A DNA stretch of 64,000 nucleotides from assembly GCA_951799405.1 (NCBI GenBank), contig OX637345.1:5084001-5148000 (forward strand), in the 5' to 3' direction. This DNA is from Agapetus fuscipes. Lineage: Eukaryota > Arthropoda > Insecta > Trichoptera > Glossosomatidae. The position numbers and the translations under genes were made by a program. The notes below the pieces were generated by a model that had not been told where the DNA came from, did no database searches, and saw only the letters and a program-made list of their open reading frames with translations. This document shows positions 52,621 through 63,554 of this stretch, one piece after another; the stretch's first letter is position 1, and each line of letters begins with the position of its first letter.

Positions 52621-54472
52621 CTTTTACTTTACACGGGTTGCTGTCATGTAAGTTTAATAAAATCAAAATTATTATCTACATTCATCGGCTATTTGACTGG
52701 ATGAAAGATTCCAATACCGATTGAATTTGTCAAAACAAAGTATGCCTTTGTAAATGCCATCGATATTTCGTGATTTTCAATCTTGGTTTGTTTACTATTT
52801 CAGCTCTTAGTAACTGTCACCCAGCACGAGAAACAAAATGGTAATAATGAAGGCTTATCAATAAAATATGAATGAAATCGCCTGTATCATCTTATTCCTA
52901 TAGACTCCTAATTATATGTGTTTTTTTTAGCCCCGTGAAATTAAAGACATCAAGGACTTCCTCCTGAAGACGAGAAGGAAGGATGCCAAATCTGTCAAGA
53001 TAAAGAAGAATCCAGACAACGTTAAATTCAAAGTCCGTTGCTCTCGATTCCTCTACACCCTGGTGATTAAAGACAAGGAAAAGGCAGAAAAGCTGAGGCA
53101 GTCACTTCCTCCAGGTTAGTAAATTTGCAACATAATTTTAGCTTCCAATCCTTTCCTAATGTATTTTTAAGCTGTGTTCAGGAAGCTCGCTTCGGCACTG
53201 AGCGCCCACAGAAAACATGTTGCTCACATCTAGTAATCCCGAATGATCGTAGGCAAATAAAGGCAAACAGCTGTCAAAGCTCATCAGAATGGGTGTCGAT
53301 ATGTAACTCTACTCCACTGACATTTGAAAAATTGATTGTAACAGCTGTCGGTAAATCTTAACGTACCTATTTGAAGATAGGACAATAAAACATGGCGGTG
53401 CCTGAACAGCTGATCGTTGTTCCAAATAGGATGTTATCAGCTGTTGATACTCCGCCATGTTTTTTTATTCCATCCTATCTTCAAATAGATACGGGAAGAT
53501 CTATCGACGATAAGTGAGACTATTACCCCATAGCTGGAAGTCTCATCTATCACGTGTAGTTCCCGCTTACAAATGCTGAACGTGTACTTACAAATATAAT
53601 CCAAACCTTAAATGAACATAAGCCCAACAACTTTTGCCAACCTTCCCTGACACAGGGGTGACATTGGCAAAGTGAACCATTTTTTACAGGATGGGTGGTC
53701 AGCCTCATACCAACCTATAAGTCAAAGAGTACAAATAATAAATAACATTTCATTACCATGGTAAATCTTACCTACAAATATTGGTAATATTTGTATGAAG
53801 ACTAATCAGCTTTTCACTTGCGGCCATCTTGTATTGACAGGTTTTCATACAAATATTACTGATATTCAGTAGGTAAGAATTACCGTGGTGATGAGACTTA
53901 TAGCCCTGGAATGTTTGAAATATAACTTGAATGATATTCGCTTTGTGAATGCATTTTACTTCAATTTGTCGGTTGAGTGATCACACTCACTGGTTTGTAT
54001 GAAATCCAATTAACTTTTATCTCTTCCCACTCGGCTTACTCACAGGTGCATTTGTTCACAATAAACAAATATTAAAAATTCTGCCTTTCAATGTGAATTC
54101 ATAAAATTCAATGTATAAGATTGAGATGGTTTATGTAATTTTCTTCCTGAAGTAGTGCCCATGGAAAGTAAAAGGTGTACAGTGAAGAAAAGCTACATAC
54201 GATATCAGCGCCATGTTTAAAAAATGAGACGTAAAATAGCAATGATTTTTGTTTAATAGTTCTCGTTGATTGCTGCCTGGGAACTGATAAAATCAAAACC
54301 TAGCCTTACTAACAGAAAAGCTATTGATGGATCACCAGAGCTCCAATCTCCCATCTATCTTTTATGTTGATCGCTGGCTGAGATCTTTTTTTATGGAATT
54401 TTGTTTCTTTACATAATCTAATTGTCCTTTTGTTTGTTTGTTTCAGGTATCCAAGTTAAGGAAGTCAAATAA
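52621..54472 (+). CDS. RpL38: Ribosomal protein L38 (eL38)
   Basis: Coding exons 52838-52840 (the ATG alone), 52931-53114 and 54447-54472; 70 aa. The translation begins [19 protein letters not shown], continues with [16 protein letters not shown] and ends [10 protein letters not shown], the full length of the family. The start codon is the last three bases of its exon, followed at once by a GTAATA donor. Upstream, a pyrimidine run (CTTTTACTTT at 52621) looks like a 5'-TOP transcription start, and GTCAT|GTAAGT plus TATTTCAG|CTCTTAG suggest one more non-coding exon (52621-52647, then 52804-). eL38 is a small protein of the large cytoplasmic ribosomal subunit. Intron 3 holds an F2 copy and two hairpin MITEs. 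Confidence 0.95.
53366..53495. mobile_element. Inverted-repeat MITE in RpL38 intron
   Basis: CTATTTGAAGATAGGACAAT with ACATGGCGGTGCCTGAACAG on the left; the complement (ATCAGCTGTTGATACTCCGC, ATCTTCAAATAG) on the right. Confidence 0.7.
53548..53737 (-). repeat. F2 repeat copy, 3' truncated
   Basis: Starts at the CACGTGTAGTTCCCGCTTAC block, so the AT-rich tail is missing. Ends ACCAACCTATAAGTCAAAGA. Confidence 0.7.
53752..53905. mobile_element. Hairpin MITE, relative of 19688-19924
   Basis: CTTACCTACAAATATTGGTA and TATTTGTATGAAGACTAATC pair with TTTTCATACAAATATTACTG and GTAGGTAAGAATTACCGTGG. The interior has GCGGCCATCTTG, as in the other copy. Confidence 0.7.
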
Positions 54473-54689
54473 ACTAATGTCTGTAATTATTTTTTATTAT
54501 TAAATGACCTAAAATCAACTTGTTTTTTATTTCTATTTTAACCAAACTACACCTGAAGCGCTATTCTGCTAAATTCTTTACACTTTGGATAACAATCCAA
54601 GTCGGAGAGCTTGTTAGCGCTTGCGAAAGAACTCCATAGACAAAAAATCACAGTACACCTTTTTTTTGGACATGAACCTTTTTTCTGAA

Positions 54690-55450
54690 TTTAAAATTTA
54701 AAATTAATGGAATGAATGTTGATGTCGTAAATGAGTTTGTATACCTGGGAAGTATGTTTGAAAAAGATGGAAGAATGACCGGTGAATTTGAAAGAAGAGT
54801 AATGAAGGGCAGGTGTGTACTGGGTGCCACAGCTTGTATCGCCAAAAATCAAAACATATCTAAAAATGCTCGATTGGCGGTACGCAGTGGCATACTTTTA
54901 CCCACCTTGATGTATGGAAGCGAGGCCTGGACGGTGAATGAAAGTGAAATTAGTAAAGTCCATACTGTTGAAATGGACTTTCTAAGAAGTATGATTGGGA
55001 AAAAACGGAGTGACAGGGTGAGGAATGTTTTTGTAAGAGAAGAATGTGGTGCAAGAGAAAGTGTGAAAGTGAAGATTAAAAGAAGTTTGTTAAGATGGTT
55101 TGGGCATATGGAGAGAATGAATGAGGAAAGACTGACGAAGAAAGTATATGTTGGTAGAATTGATGGATGTCGTGGTAGAGGAAGACCGAGAAAGGTATGG
55201 ATGGACCAAATATCCGAAATTGCGAATGAATGGAATATCCAGAGTCATAACAAAAGAAGAGCTTGTATGAAGAAGGTTATGACTCTGGAGGAAATGAAAG
55301 AAGTATGTAAGGATAGAAAGAAATGGCGGTTGATCTGTGATGTTGGCGGCTGGGGTTTGTTAAAGTAAAATTGGTTTTGTGATTTAGTTTTTTATGTCAA
55401 TGTATATATTGTTATTTTATTGATTTTAAAAATGTAATTTGTCATGTATG
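54690..55450 (+). mobile_element. RTE retrotransposon, 5'-truncated copy with open frame
   Basis: Encodes 218 residues of the RTE C-terminal region without a stop: VNEFVYLGSMFEKDGRM, LLPTLMYGSEAWTVN, RWFGHMERMNEERLTKK, GRGRPRKVWMDQISEIANEW. It lacks the endonuclease and the reverse transcriptase palm, so it cannot move by itself. The uninterrupted frame suggests a fairly recent insertion. Confidence 0.85.
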
Positions 55451-55454
55451 TTCC

Positions 55455-55713
55455 TTGACTTATAGGTTGTTATGCGGCTGACCACCCATACTGTTAAAAA
55501 AAAATTGGTTCACTTTGCCAATGTCACCCCTGTTTCAGGGAAGGACGGCAAGAGTTGCAAGGCTTATGTTCATTTGAGATTGGGTTTTTATATTGTAGGT
55601 CCACATGCGGCATGTGTTAGCGCGAAATTATACATATCTGCTTGTGGGAATGCATTTAATATAAATCTTAAATGATATATATCTTTGCAGCTTAGATTAG
55701 ATTAGATTAGATT
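55455..55713 (+). repeat. F2 repeat copy
   Basis: Full length, with a long tail AGCTTAGATTAGATTAGATT; lies directly at the RTE 3' end. Confidence 0.8.
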
Positions 55714-55779
55714 AGAACCGCTATCTCGTTGCCTTAAGGTCGTACGGAATTTAGCAGAATAGCGCTTCTGGCTTCTTGG

Positions 55780-56485
55780 TTGCTTCTTGGAGGTTTGTCC
55801 TTTTCGTTCAGTTGAAGGTGGATCCACTATTGCTTCAGGCATTCCCAGTTGGGACTAACAATCCTTTTCTCTTTTTCAATGGCACTACAGCCTATATCAG
55901 GGGTGCCCATACTTTTTCTTGAGGAGATTGACTTTGTAAAAATTTATGAATAAGAGATCGACATTTTAACTGTTTAGCCCAACAAATATAATTCATAATG
56001 TATAAATATATATTAATTAATAAAAAAATTAGCAAAAGTAAAATTACATTGAGTGCAAAATGTCAAATCAGTTTTAAGGTCGATCACTGAAATTTTAGCT
56101 ATCCTCGGCGATCGACCTTAAAACCTCCCGCGATCGACCGTATGGGCACCTCTGGCCTATATCAAGCCTTGGCTTCTGCCATTTGAGCCTCGATCTGCCT
56201 CTGTCTTCAGCCGCCATCCTCCAGTTGGGACTTGTCAGAACATAATCTGGATAGAGGTACAGATGATATTCAACTGTGGCCCGGGATAACAGCATCTTTA
56301 GGAGAAAAGGAAGGCCATTGTTAACATTGGCAAAGTCTGGTAATGAAATGATCTGGGTGTAAAATACACATGGCTTAATCCTGTGACAAACTTTCAACAT
56401 GTGATTTTACCAAAGTGACTGAGAATTCTTCACCTAATTCTTGTTCTTGCATTCAAGAGTCTCCAGTAGTCAGTAGATAATAATA
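55780..56485. other. Intergenic, no gene recognised
   Basis: Contains a short AT-rich stretch with inverted TCGATC/GATCGACCTTAAAAC blocks (about 55920-56135), possibly a small degenerate element, and a low-value 101-codon minus frame. Confidence 0.35.
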
Positions 56486-56489
56486 ATAT

Positions 56490-56762
56490 TAGGATGATTT
56501 ATTTGGTGAGCGCTGTTTGTATCACACCTCAAGAGACCTCTGCGAGCTTGTTCGTCGCTGTAGAAAGCGCCAATTCTCAAGCAAGACCCAGTTGTAAGGT
56601 TGGATGGACCTTTCAGTGACCGGTCTTTGGTAAAGGTTTATGAATTTTTCAACCCAGCAAAGAGCATATTTGGAAATATAAATGGTATATTTTTGTGCTC
56701 CGCCGGGATTCGAATCCACAACCTTCCATTTACAAGTCTGAAGCGTTACCACTAGAGAAAGG
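56490..56762 (-). repeat. F1 SINE copy
   Basis: Near full-length minus copy; the outermost head is lost (ACCACTAGAGAAAGGTCTAG). Confidence 0.75.
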
Positions 56763-56784
56763 TCTAGGTTCGAATTACGGTCGT

Positions 56785-57085
56785 TTGACATATTTACAAT
56801 AATTTTAACTACACAGTTAATTTTTTTTTTATCGGATACTACGCAAACTATTATAAGAGAACTTACATTATTCTCGACGTTTCGTTAGCGACGTAGCTAA
56901 CATCTTCAGGAGACACCCTCTATGCATGACGATGAGTTCATCCTCAGTCATCGTGCAGAGAGGGTGTCTCCTGAAGATATTAGCTACGTTGAGAATATTT
57001 GTAAATTCTCTTATAACGGTTCGTTTAATATCCGATAAAAAATTAACTGTGTAGTTATAATTATTGTAAATACGGAAAGGTCGTT
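56785..57085. mobile_element. MITE-E, large inverted repeat
   Basis: Arms over 100 bp: TACAATAATTTTAACTACAC ... TTATCGGATACTACGCAAAC on the left mirrors GGTTCGTTTAATATCCGATA ... TAGTTATAATTATTGTAAAT on the right. The centre repeats ACCCTCTATGCATGACGATG / CATCGTGCAGAGAGGGTGTC. Confidence 0.8.
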
Positions 57086-57149
57086 TACCAAGATCCATGT
57101 TCCATGGCTTTTATCAAAATGTGAACTTAGGAGGCTGACATGATATAAA

Positions 57150-57300
57150 TACAGGGTGTGTTCAGAAAATTGTAGGACTTATTAAAAAAATATATATATT
57201 TATGAGAATAGTGCAAGGAATTTGAATTTTTGAAAGTAGAACCCTTCTTCATCTACACCAGCTGTCGGGGAACCGGGGTTAATTACTTCAAATGAGGTAA
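57150..57300. mobile_element. Possible mariner-type end
   Basis: ACAGGGTGTGTTCAGAAAAT resembles a mariner terminus. No opposite end or transposase is seen. Confidence 0.25.
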
Positions 57301-57596
57301 AAACGATTTTTTTGGGGAATAAGGATTTTTTCTTTATTTTCCTTTTTAAATATACTTACATTGATTGTCTTCTTTTCAAGATGTGGGGAAGGGATAATAT
57401 AGACTTACACACTTACTTTTTGTTGTTGTATTTAAGTAATTTATCAACAGTCGATAGTTGACTGCTGATTTTCCCCAGCGTTCCCAATAGGCAATATCCA
57501 ATCCTACCAATTTTAAAACAGACCCAATAGATATACTAGGGGCAAGATAGCTAGTATCCTATTCTTGTTTTTGTCTTGTATCCTGCCGCCTTTCCT

Positions 57597-59234
57597 CTAG
57601 GGGTGGCCAGTACCTCCACACAAGTGCCTCCACTTGACTCTGTCCTTGCATACTTCTTTCATCTCATCTAATTTCATCACTCTTTTCATGCATGCTCTTC
57701 TCTTGTTTCCACTCTGTAGATTCCATTCATTCGCAATCTCATTTATCTGATCAATCCATTGTTTCCTAGGTCTTCCCCTTCCACGCTTACCTGTTACATT
57801 CCCTTTATACACTCTTTTTGTCAGTCGGTCTTCATTCATCCTTTCAATATGTCCAAACCATCGCATCACACTTCTTTGAACTTTCACTTTCACGCTTTCT
57901 TTTACTCCGCATTCATTTAGAACCCATTCGTTTCTCACTCTATCTTTCAGTGTTTTTCCTGTCATACTTCTCAGATGGGCCATTTCTACGGTGCATACCT
58001 TATTTACTTCTCTTTCATTCAACGTCCATGACTCGCTTCCATACATCAGGGTCGGCAACAAAATACAATTGTGTACCGCCATTTTCATTTTCTTTGGTAT
58101 CCTTTTATTCTTCGCTATTCTACCAAACGCTCCTATCACGCATCTTCCTTTGCTGGCACGCTTCTCTAATTCTTTCGTCATCTTACCATTCGCCTCAAAC
58201 TTACTTCCTAAATAGTCAAACTCATTCACTACTGCAACTTTTATTCCATTCAAATTAATTGTAAGTTCCTCACATACTTCATTCCTGTCAAAAACTAATA
58301 CTTTTGTCTTATTCGCATTTACTTTCAAGCTATTCTTACAAAATGCATCATTTAGTTTGGTTAACATCGTTTGGAGCTCCTCCGCCGAGTCAGCTAAAAC
58401 TATAGCATCATCAGCATAAAGAAGTACTCCAACTCTTGTTTCACCCACTTTCACTCCGCTCTCTGATATTCCAGCTTCTTTTATGCAACTGTCCATGATT
58501 ATATTAAACAACCATGGACTCATCACGCAGCCTTGCCTCACTCCCTTATATACATCAAACCAGTCACTATATCTCCCATCCACTCTTACACATGCCGAAC
58601 TATTTTCATAGATGGCACGTATCACATTCAGAAGATTATCATTCACACCGTACTTCCTGAGAACATTCCACAGCATACATCTGTCCACCGAGTCAAAGGC
58701 CCTCTCAAGATCTACGAATGCTGCGTAGACCACCCTCCCCACAGCCAGATGTTTTTCAACAATCTGTCTGAGAGTAAAGATTTGGTCCACACAACCTCGT
58801 CCTGGCATAAAGCCAGATTGAATATCAGAGACCCTGTGATCGGTGGCCATTCTCACTTTTTTTATGACAATTTTGCATAAGACTTTCCCAGGTATACTAA
58901 GGAGACTAATGGGCCTGAAGTTACGGCAGTCTTTCTTGTCTCCTTTACCCTTGTAAATAGGGACAATGACCGCCTTTCTCCAGTCCATCGGTACTACCCT
59001 GTCTTTCATACACATCTTGCATAATTCAAACATCCACTCTACCACATATTCTCCTCCTGCCTTTAACATATCAGCATTCAATCCATCCATACTTGCAGCC
59101 TTTCCATTCTTCAGCTCTTTTATGCTTGCTTTTATTTCCTCTTTCAAAATATCCTCATTACTTTCATTTGTAGGGTCACATTCATATAAATTTCTTTCAC
59201 CCTGTCCTAATATTTCTTCAAAGTATCTTTCCAT
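57597..59234 (-). pseudogene. RTE reverse transcriptase frame
   Basis: 545 codons without a stop, containing the complete RT domain with the catalytic YADD and the C-terminal tail. The upstream frame for the endonuclease/linker is out of phase. Confidence 0.88.
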
Positions 59235-60050
59235 CTATTACATACATCATCTTCATCCCACAGCAAGACTCCCTGCGCATTCTTTATGCCCGGAGTTGTT
59301 GCTCCCACACTTTCGTTATTATTCCGAACCCAACTCCAGAACATTTTTTTGTTGGTGTGGAAGTCCTGCTGTGCCTTTTCATTATTTTTCTTCTCTAATT
59401 CCATCTTACTTTCATACACAAGCTTTTTAGTATTCATTTTTGCCCTTTTATACATCATTTCCAAATTTAAATTACCTTTATCTTTCAACCATTTCATATA
59501 CGCTTCCTTCTTTTGCTCTACTGCTTCTTTTACTCCATCATTCCACCAGGCATCACCTTTTTTCTTACCAACATTTTTTTCTCCGCATGTCATCCTAGCA
59601 GATTCGGTCAGTTCTTTCTTCATCATTTGCCACACTTTTTCCACACATCCTTCATCTTTCATTTTTTGTAGTTCATCCATATTTAATCTTTTGGCAATCT
59701 CACTTTGATATTCATCTTGCACATTGTCATCGTTCAAATTTTCCACTTTTATTCTTTTCATTCTTAACAATATTTTTTTCTTTCCTTTCTTACAATCCCC
59801 TACCATTATTCTTGCGCATAACAAATAGTGGTCTGTGCTGAGTTCAGCTCCACGGTACACTCTTGCATCTCTCACATATCCTCTCATTCTTTCATCTACG
59901 CATATATAATCAATAATTGTTCGATTGCCTGCCCTATTTTGCCATGTATAGAGATGCAAGTCTTGGTGTTTAAACCAGGTGTTTGTTGCAAAAAGTCTGT
60001 GTTCTATACATGTATTGACAAGCTTTCGTCCTATGATAGTTTGAATTTTT
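59207..60050 (-). pseudogene. RTE endonuclease C-terminus and linker
   Basis: Readable from about 60050 (IIGRKLVNTCIEHRLFATNT) through the endonuclease end to CNRWKDTLKKY, then a stop caused by the frameshift. The N-terminal catalytic half is absent. Confidence 0.8.
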
Positions 60051-60094
60051 TCATAGCTTGGGTCCTGTCCCTACTATAGTAATATTGTCTGTCA

Positions 60095-60272
60095 CTGTTA
60101 CTGTATCCTGCTGCCGCTCCACTAGGGTTGGCCTGTACCTCTGCAGATGTGTCTACACTTCTTTCTGTCCTTGCATATCTCTTCAACAATTCATCACTTT
60201 CCTCATACATACTCTTCTCTTATTCTCACTCTGCAGGTTCCATTCTTTTGCAATCTCACCTATTTGGTCTTA
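60095..60272 (-). mobile_element. RTE 3' tip, second copy in tandem
   Basis: CTGCCGCTCCACTAGGGTTG and GTACCTCTGCAGATGTGTCT match the 3' end at 57.6 kb. The copy lies just upstream (in element sense) of the longer RTE, in the same orientation. Confidence 0.7.
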
Positions 60273-60483
60273 AGATGGTAAATAAAAGATTCAATATGTA
60301 ATAGTAATATCTTATATTATTCTTTTTTAAAAAGTTTGTATTATATACAATATAATTTGGTCAAATATTCATTAGTTTACAATATAATCTCTAAGCATAG
60401 TAAAAAAATGAAGTACAATATATTTAAATGTTTAATGACGATGTCATGCCTTATCCTAGTGACTGTTTGAACGCTGGCCGTGT

Positions 60484-62992
60484 TCATTTTCCCTTCAGCT
60501 GCTTGAAGATGTGGCCGTACATGAAGGTCACGGTCTTCACCCAAGACACCATTGTGACCTCATCAAACTGCAGGTCCAGGAATAGCTTCACGAGCGTGTC
60601 TTTTAGCTCCTGTAACGAGAGAAAATAGATGAATTACTTAATTTATTAAGATGACTACAGGTATACCTTGCCGGGCTAAAGGCAGTACAGAGCACAGAGG
60701 TACAGAGTGTCATAATTTCAATACAATATTTATATAGGTAGTTTGAAACGACACAACAGTGCACAGTGCTGCATTTAGCATTGCCATTACAGTGCTGTAA
60801 TCTAAAAAAATCCCTGATTATCGGGAAACATTTTTTATTTACTATAGTTGACATCACATACTTAACTGAGGGATATTTTGAATGTCCTGAGTCCGGTCTA
60901 TAGCTCAGTTGGTAGAATGCTTGAATGCCATGCCTAGAGCTAGAGTTCGAAACCCACCGAGGATGTCGGAAATGATTTCCTGTTTCGGTGTTTATTTCAA
61001 AACCCAAAATAAAATACCGCCAAGATTCACTCAGCCTTCACAAGAAATGAGTACCAGCCCCCTCGGGAGCTGGGTAACCTTCACTTCAACTGACGTGGTT
61101 GGCGTAAAGCTGCTCCCTTTACCTGTAAAAATAAATAGGTTCTACTCACCACATGCGAAATCCTTCAGGGACAGTGCGGGGAAAAGTTACACTATGTGTG
61201 TAGCTTAGTTGTGTGAGTCCATTATAGTATGGATAAAGGCTTTATGTATAGAATTGGAAATAATTTACTTTGTACTTACATCAAATTCCTTTTCACTGAT
61301 ATTCCTTTGGCCATGAGTGCTCCCCAGCTTGGCGCACATGACGGCAGCCAGTTCAGGTTTTTCCAAGTTGTCGATAATGTCGCTTAGCGAGCTGATGATG
61401 CTGAGAGAATGGGCCTGGAATTGCTTATTCTCTCTAAGCTCTTCCAGGCCCATGGTCTTGAATGTGCGGAAAAATTGCATGTTGTCGGGGTATGCCTTAA
61501 AAAATCTGAAATGAACAAAAGAAAAAGCATTCAATTTGGATTCAAAATTGTCTGATTCCTCTATTCTAAATCAATAAAAGAAGATTTAGGTGGGTACTAT
61601 TTATAAAAGTAATAAAAAATATGGCACAAATACATAACACTTCTCAGCGTTAGTTGAGCCTTTTCAATATTTGTCAGGAAATTATTTTTGGTTCTATTTG
61701 TTTGAGTTTAGTTCACACAATAAAAGTCTATTGTATTTATTTAAAAAATTACAGTTTGAGTTCACTTTTGTGCATATGGTTTAAAAGGCATAAGCGACAT
61801 TTTGGTCAAAATGAGTTATGAATGCTATCCTACTTAAAATTTTCAGCTCTTTCTAATGCGCTAACTCCCATAGCTCTACAATGATCTTTGTGTTGTTTAT
61901 GCCCAAGCAAACAACTGCGTTTTCGAAGTATGGTTTTGGTGTAACCTACAAGATTTTGGCCTTTTTTGTCCTAAAGGCATTTGTGACATAAAAAAATCAT
62001 AAAACCACATTAATAGGAATGCCAATAAATGCCTACCTATATTTTTTAATTTTAGAGCTGTTTTGATTTTTGGTTGTCATTTTTCTGCAATCTCAAACTT
62101 TAAACTGCTCTCCTGAACAATTTAGTTTATGTCGCTTGCCTTTTAACCGTCGATATATATTTATTTATTTATTGCTTACCTAAATATTTTTGCTTGAGCA
62201 ATTATATTTGTAACAATTTTTACATTATTTTTTTATTTCTTTTTATCAATTTTATTTTTGTTTACAAATATCACTGCCCCTGAAGGTATATTTCAAATAG
62301 CCATAAGCCAGAGTATATTTCAAAATACTTTTTTTAAGATTTAAAGCTATAGGAGGTCATTTTTATGATATTAGACCCCTATGCTAGCATTGAGTAGGTA
62401 TACTGGGCCTTATTTTTTTATTTATTTTTTTGTGCACAACAGGTTTCCCTTATTACAGTGCACCCTCACACAGTCATTAACAAGCTGGGAGGAACTCTTT
62501 AACTAGATCTTTGAATGATTCTAAGTTAATATAAAAAATGTCTATGTCAGCGGAGTTAATCAGAGTAACACTCCGAGTTAAGGCATGTTGTGCCATGACG
62601 TCGGTACGGGACAGCGGTACATGAAAAAGTTCATGCCGTCTTCCCCGGCCGTAGCCATCTGGCACATAAAGCTCAAAACTCTCTAACAGGGTGGGGCTGT
62701 CAATTAAGCCATTAATGATCTTGTAACAAAGCACCATAAGAGAACCGTTGCGCCGAGATTCCAGGCTCCTGGAGCTGGTTTTCTCAAGTAATTCCTCATG
62801 GTGCATATAACACCTCAACGGTATTCAGTCTCACCGTATCAATAGTTCAGATCCAGATCCCACGGAGTCGGCCGTGACCTTGGCCCAGGAGGCCCTGATG
62901 AGGTGGATGTCTCTCTTGCTGAGGCCGGAGATGGGGTCCTCTGCGTCAGGGTCCTGCCCCCCCCACCACAGGTAGCTTACGTAGGCCCCCAT
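60484..62992 (-). CDS. Globin with possible N-myristoylation signal
   Basis: Exons, minus strand: 62992-62835, 61505-61280 and 60609-60484; phases 2 and 0; 169 aa. A 5' UTR intron is likely (CATTTTCCAG just before GATGG). Globin fold residues: Trp36 in helix A, CD1 Phe68 (FFRTFKTMGLEEL), distal His85 (QFQAHSLSIISSL) and proximal His117 (CAKLGSTHGQRNIS), with GHIFKQLKG at the end of helix H. The intron positions resemble the conserved globin B12.2 and G-region introns. This matches insect globin 1/cytoglobin-like proteins, which bind O2 with a hexacoordinated haem in fat body and tracheal cells. The N-terminal extension MGAYVSYLWWGG begins with a MGxxxS myristoylation pattern. Confidence 0.9.
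60893..61215 (+). repeat. F3 SINE copy
   Basis: Full-length plus copy (head TATAGCTCAGTTGGTAGAAT) in globin intron 2. Confidence 0.75.
61560..62470 (-). other. Globin intron 1, part without recognised content
   Basis: AT-rich; neither exon nor window repeat recognised. Confidence 0.45.
62477..62818 (-). mobile_element. CR1/Jockey-type retrotransposon C-terminal fragment
   Basis: A 113-codon minus frame contains SRRNGSLMVLCYKIINGLID, RRHELFHVPLSRTDVMAQH and LTRSVTLINSADIDIF, the conserved tail after the reverse transcriptase. It lies in globin intron 1, directly next to the exon 1 donor. Confidence 0.65.
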
Positions 62993-63332
62993 CCTGGAAA
63001 ATGAGAGAAGAAAGCTGTTAGAGACTTATTAAGGAACAATATCTGCCAGAATAAACCTACCTGCTTTCTTTTAGATTAGGAATTTATACTCAAAAATTGT
63101 GAAAATATTGGTTGTTATTATTTTTCTTTTAGTAAGTATTTTTCTTTTTTATGTGTCACTTCTAACAAAGATTGGCAATCACCATGGCCATCTTTACTTT
63201 ACATGCTGCGGCTGGAAATAGGGATTTGGTGCTTTTATTAACCATTATTGCAGGTTTTTCAGCTATGTTTTTCAATAAAAAAACTAATTTTGATAAAATT
63301 TAATGTTAAACAGATGTCATTGAGTTACTATT

Positions 63333-63552
63333 TTATAATCTATAATCTGAGTTGCAAAGATATATTGCATTTAACGCTCATATTTAATGCACGCCCACAA
63401 GCAGACATGTGCAAATTTGCGTTTACACATGCAGCATGTGACATGCTGTGTTACTTTGTACTTGCAAAATAAACCAAACCTCACGGGAACATAAATTTTG
63501 CAACTCCTGCAAAAATGAACCTCGGTTTACCTACAGCATGAGGGGTCAGTAA
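63333..63552 (-). repeat. F2 repeat copy, diverged
   Basis: Tail TATAATCTATAATCTGAG; body shares AAATAAACCAAACCTCAC with the 26.9-kb copy. Confidence 0.6.
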
Positions 63553-63554
63553 AA

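Larger units (their letters stand above)
54549..55776. mobile_element. MITE-A split by RTE and F2
   Basis: Left half 54549-54680 (CTGAAGCGCTATTCTGCTAA to CAGTACACCTTTTTTTTGGA); right half 55714-55776 (ACCGCTATCTCGTTGCCTTA to AGCAGAATAGCGCTTC). In the 7.6-kb copy these parts are contiguous. The intervening 1 kb is an RTE fragment followed by an F2 copy. Confidence 0.75.
57545..60075 (-). mobile_element. RTE-clade non-LTR retrotransposon, 5' truncated
   Basis: On the minus strand it holds the last part of an AP endonuclease (TIIDYICVDERMRGYVRDAR, STDHYLL), a linker and the reverse transcriptase: FRPISLLSIPGK, GFMPGRGCVDQIFTLRQ, FVDLERAFDSVDR, GVRQGCVMSPWLFN, LLYADDAIVLADS. The same C-terminal tail as the 54.7-kb copy follows (RWFGHIERMNED, GRGRPRKQWIDQ). 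Two open frames (to 59207, and 59234-57597) are offset by one base near 59225, so a single frameshift breaks the polyprotein. The 5' end, including most of the endonuclease, is missing. Inactive as it stands. Confidence 0.9.

Noticed and set aside
57818..59708. Several plus-strand frames over the RTE element
   Set aside because: Antisense shadows of the reverse transcriptase frames.
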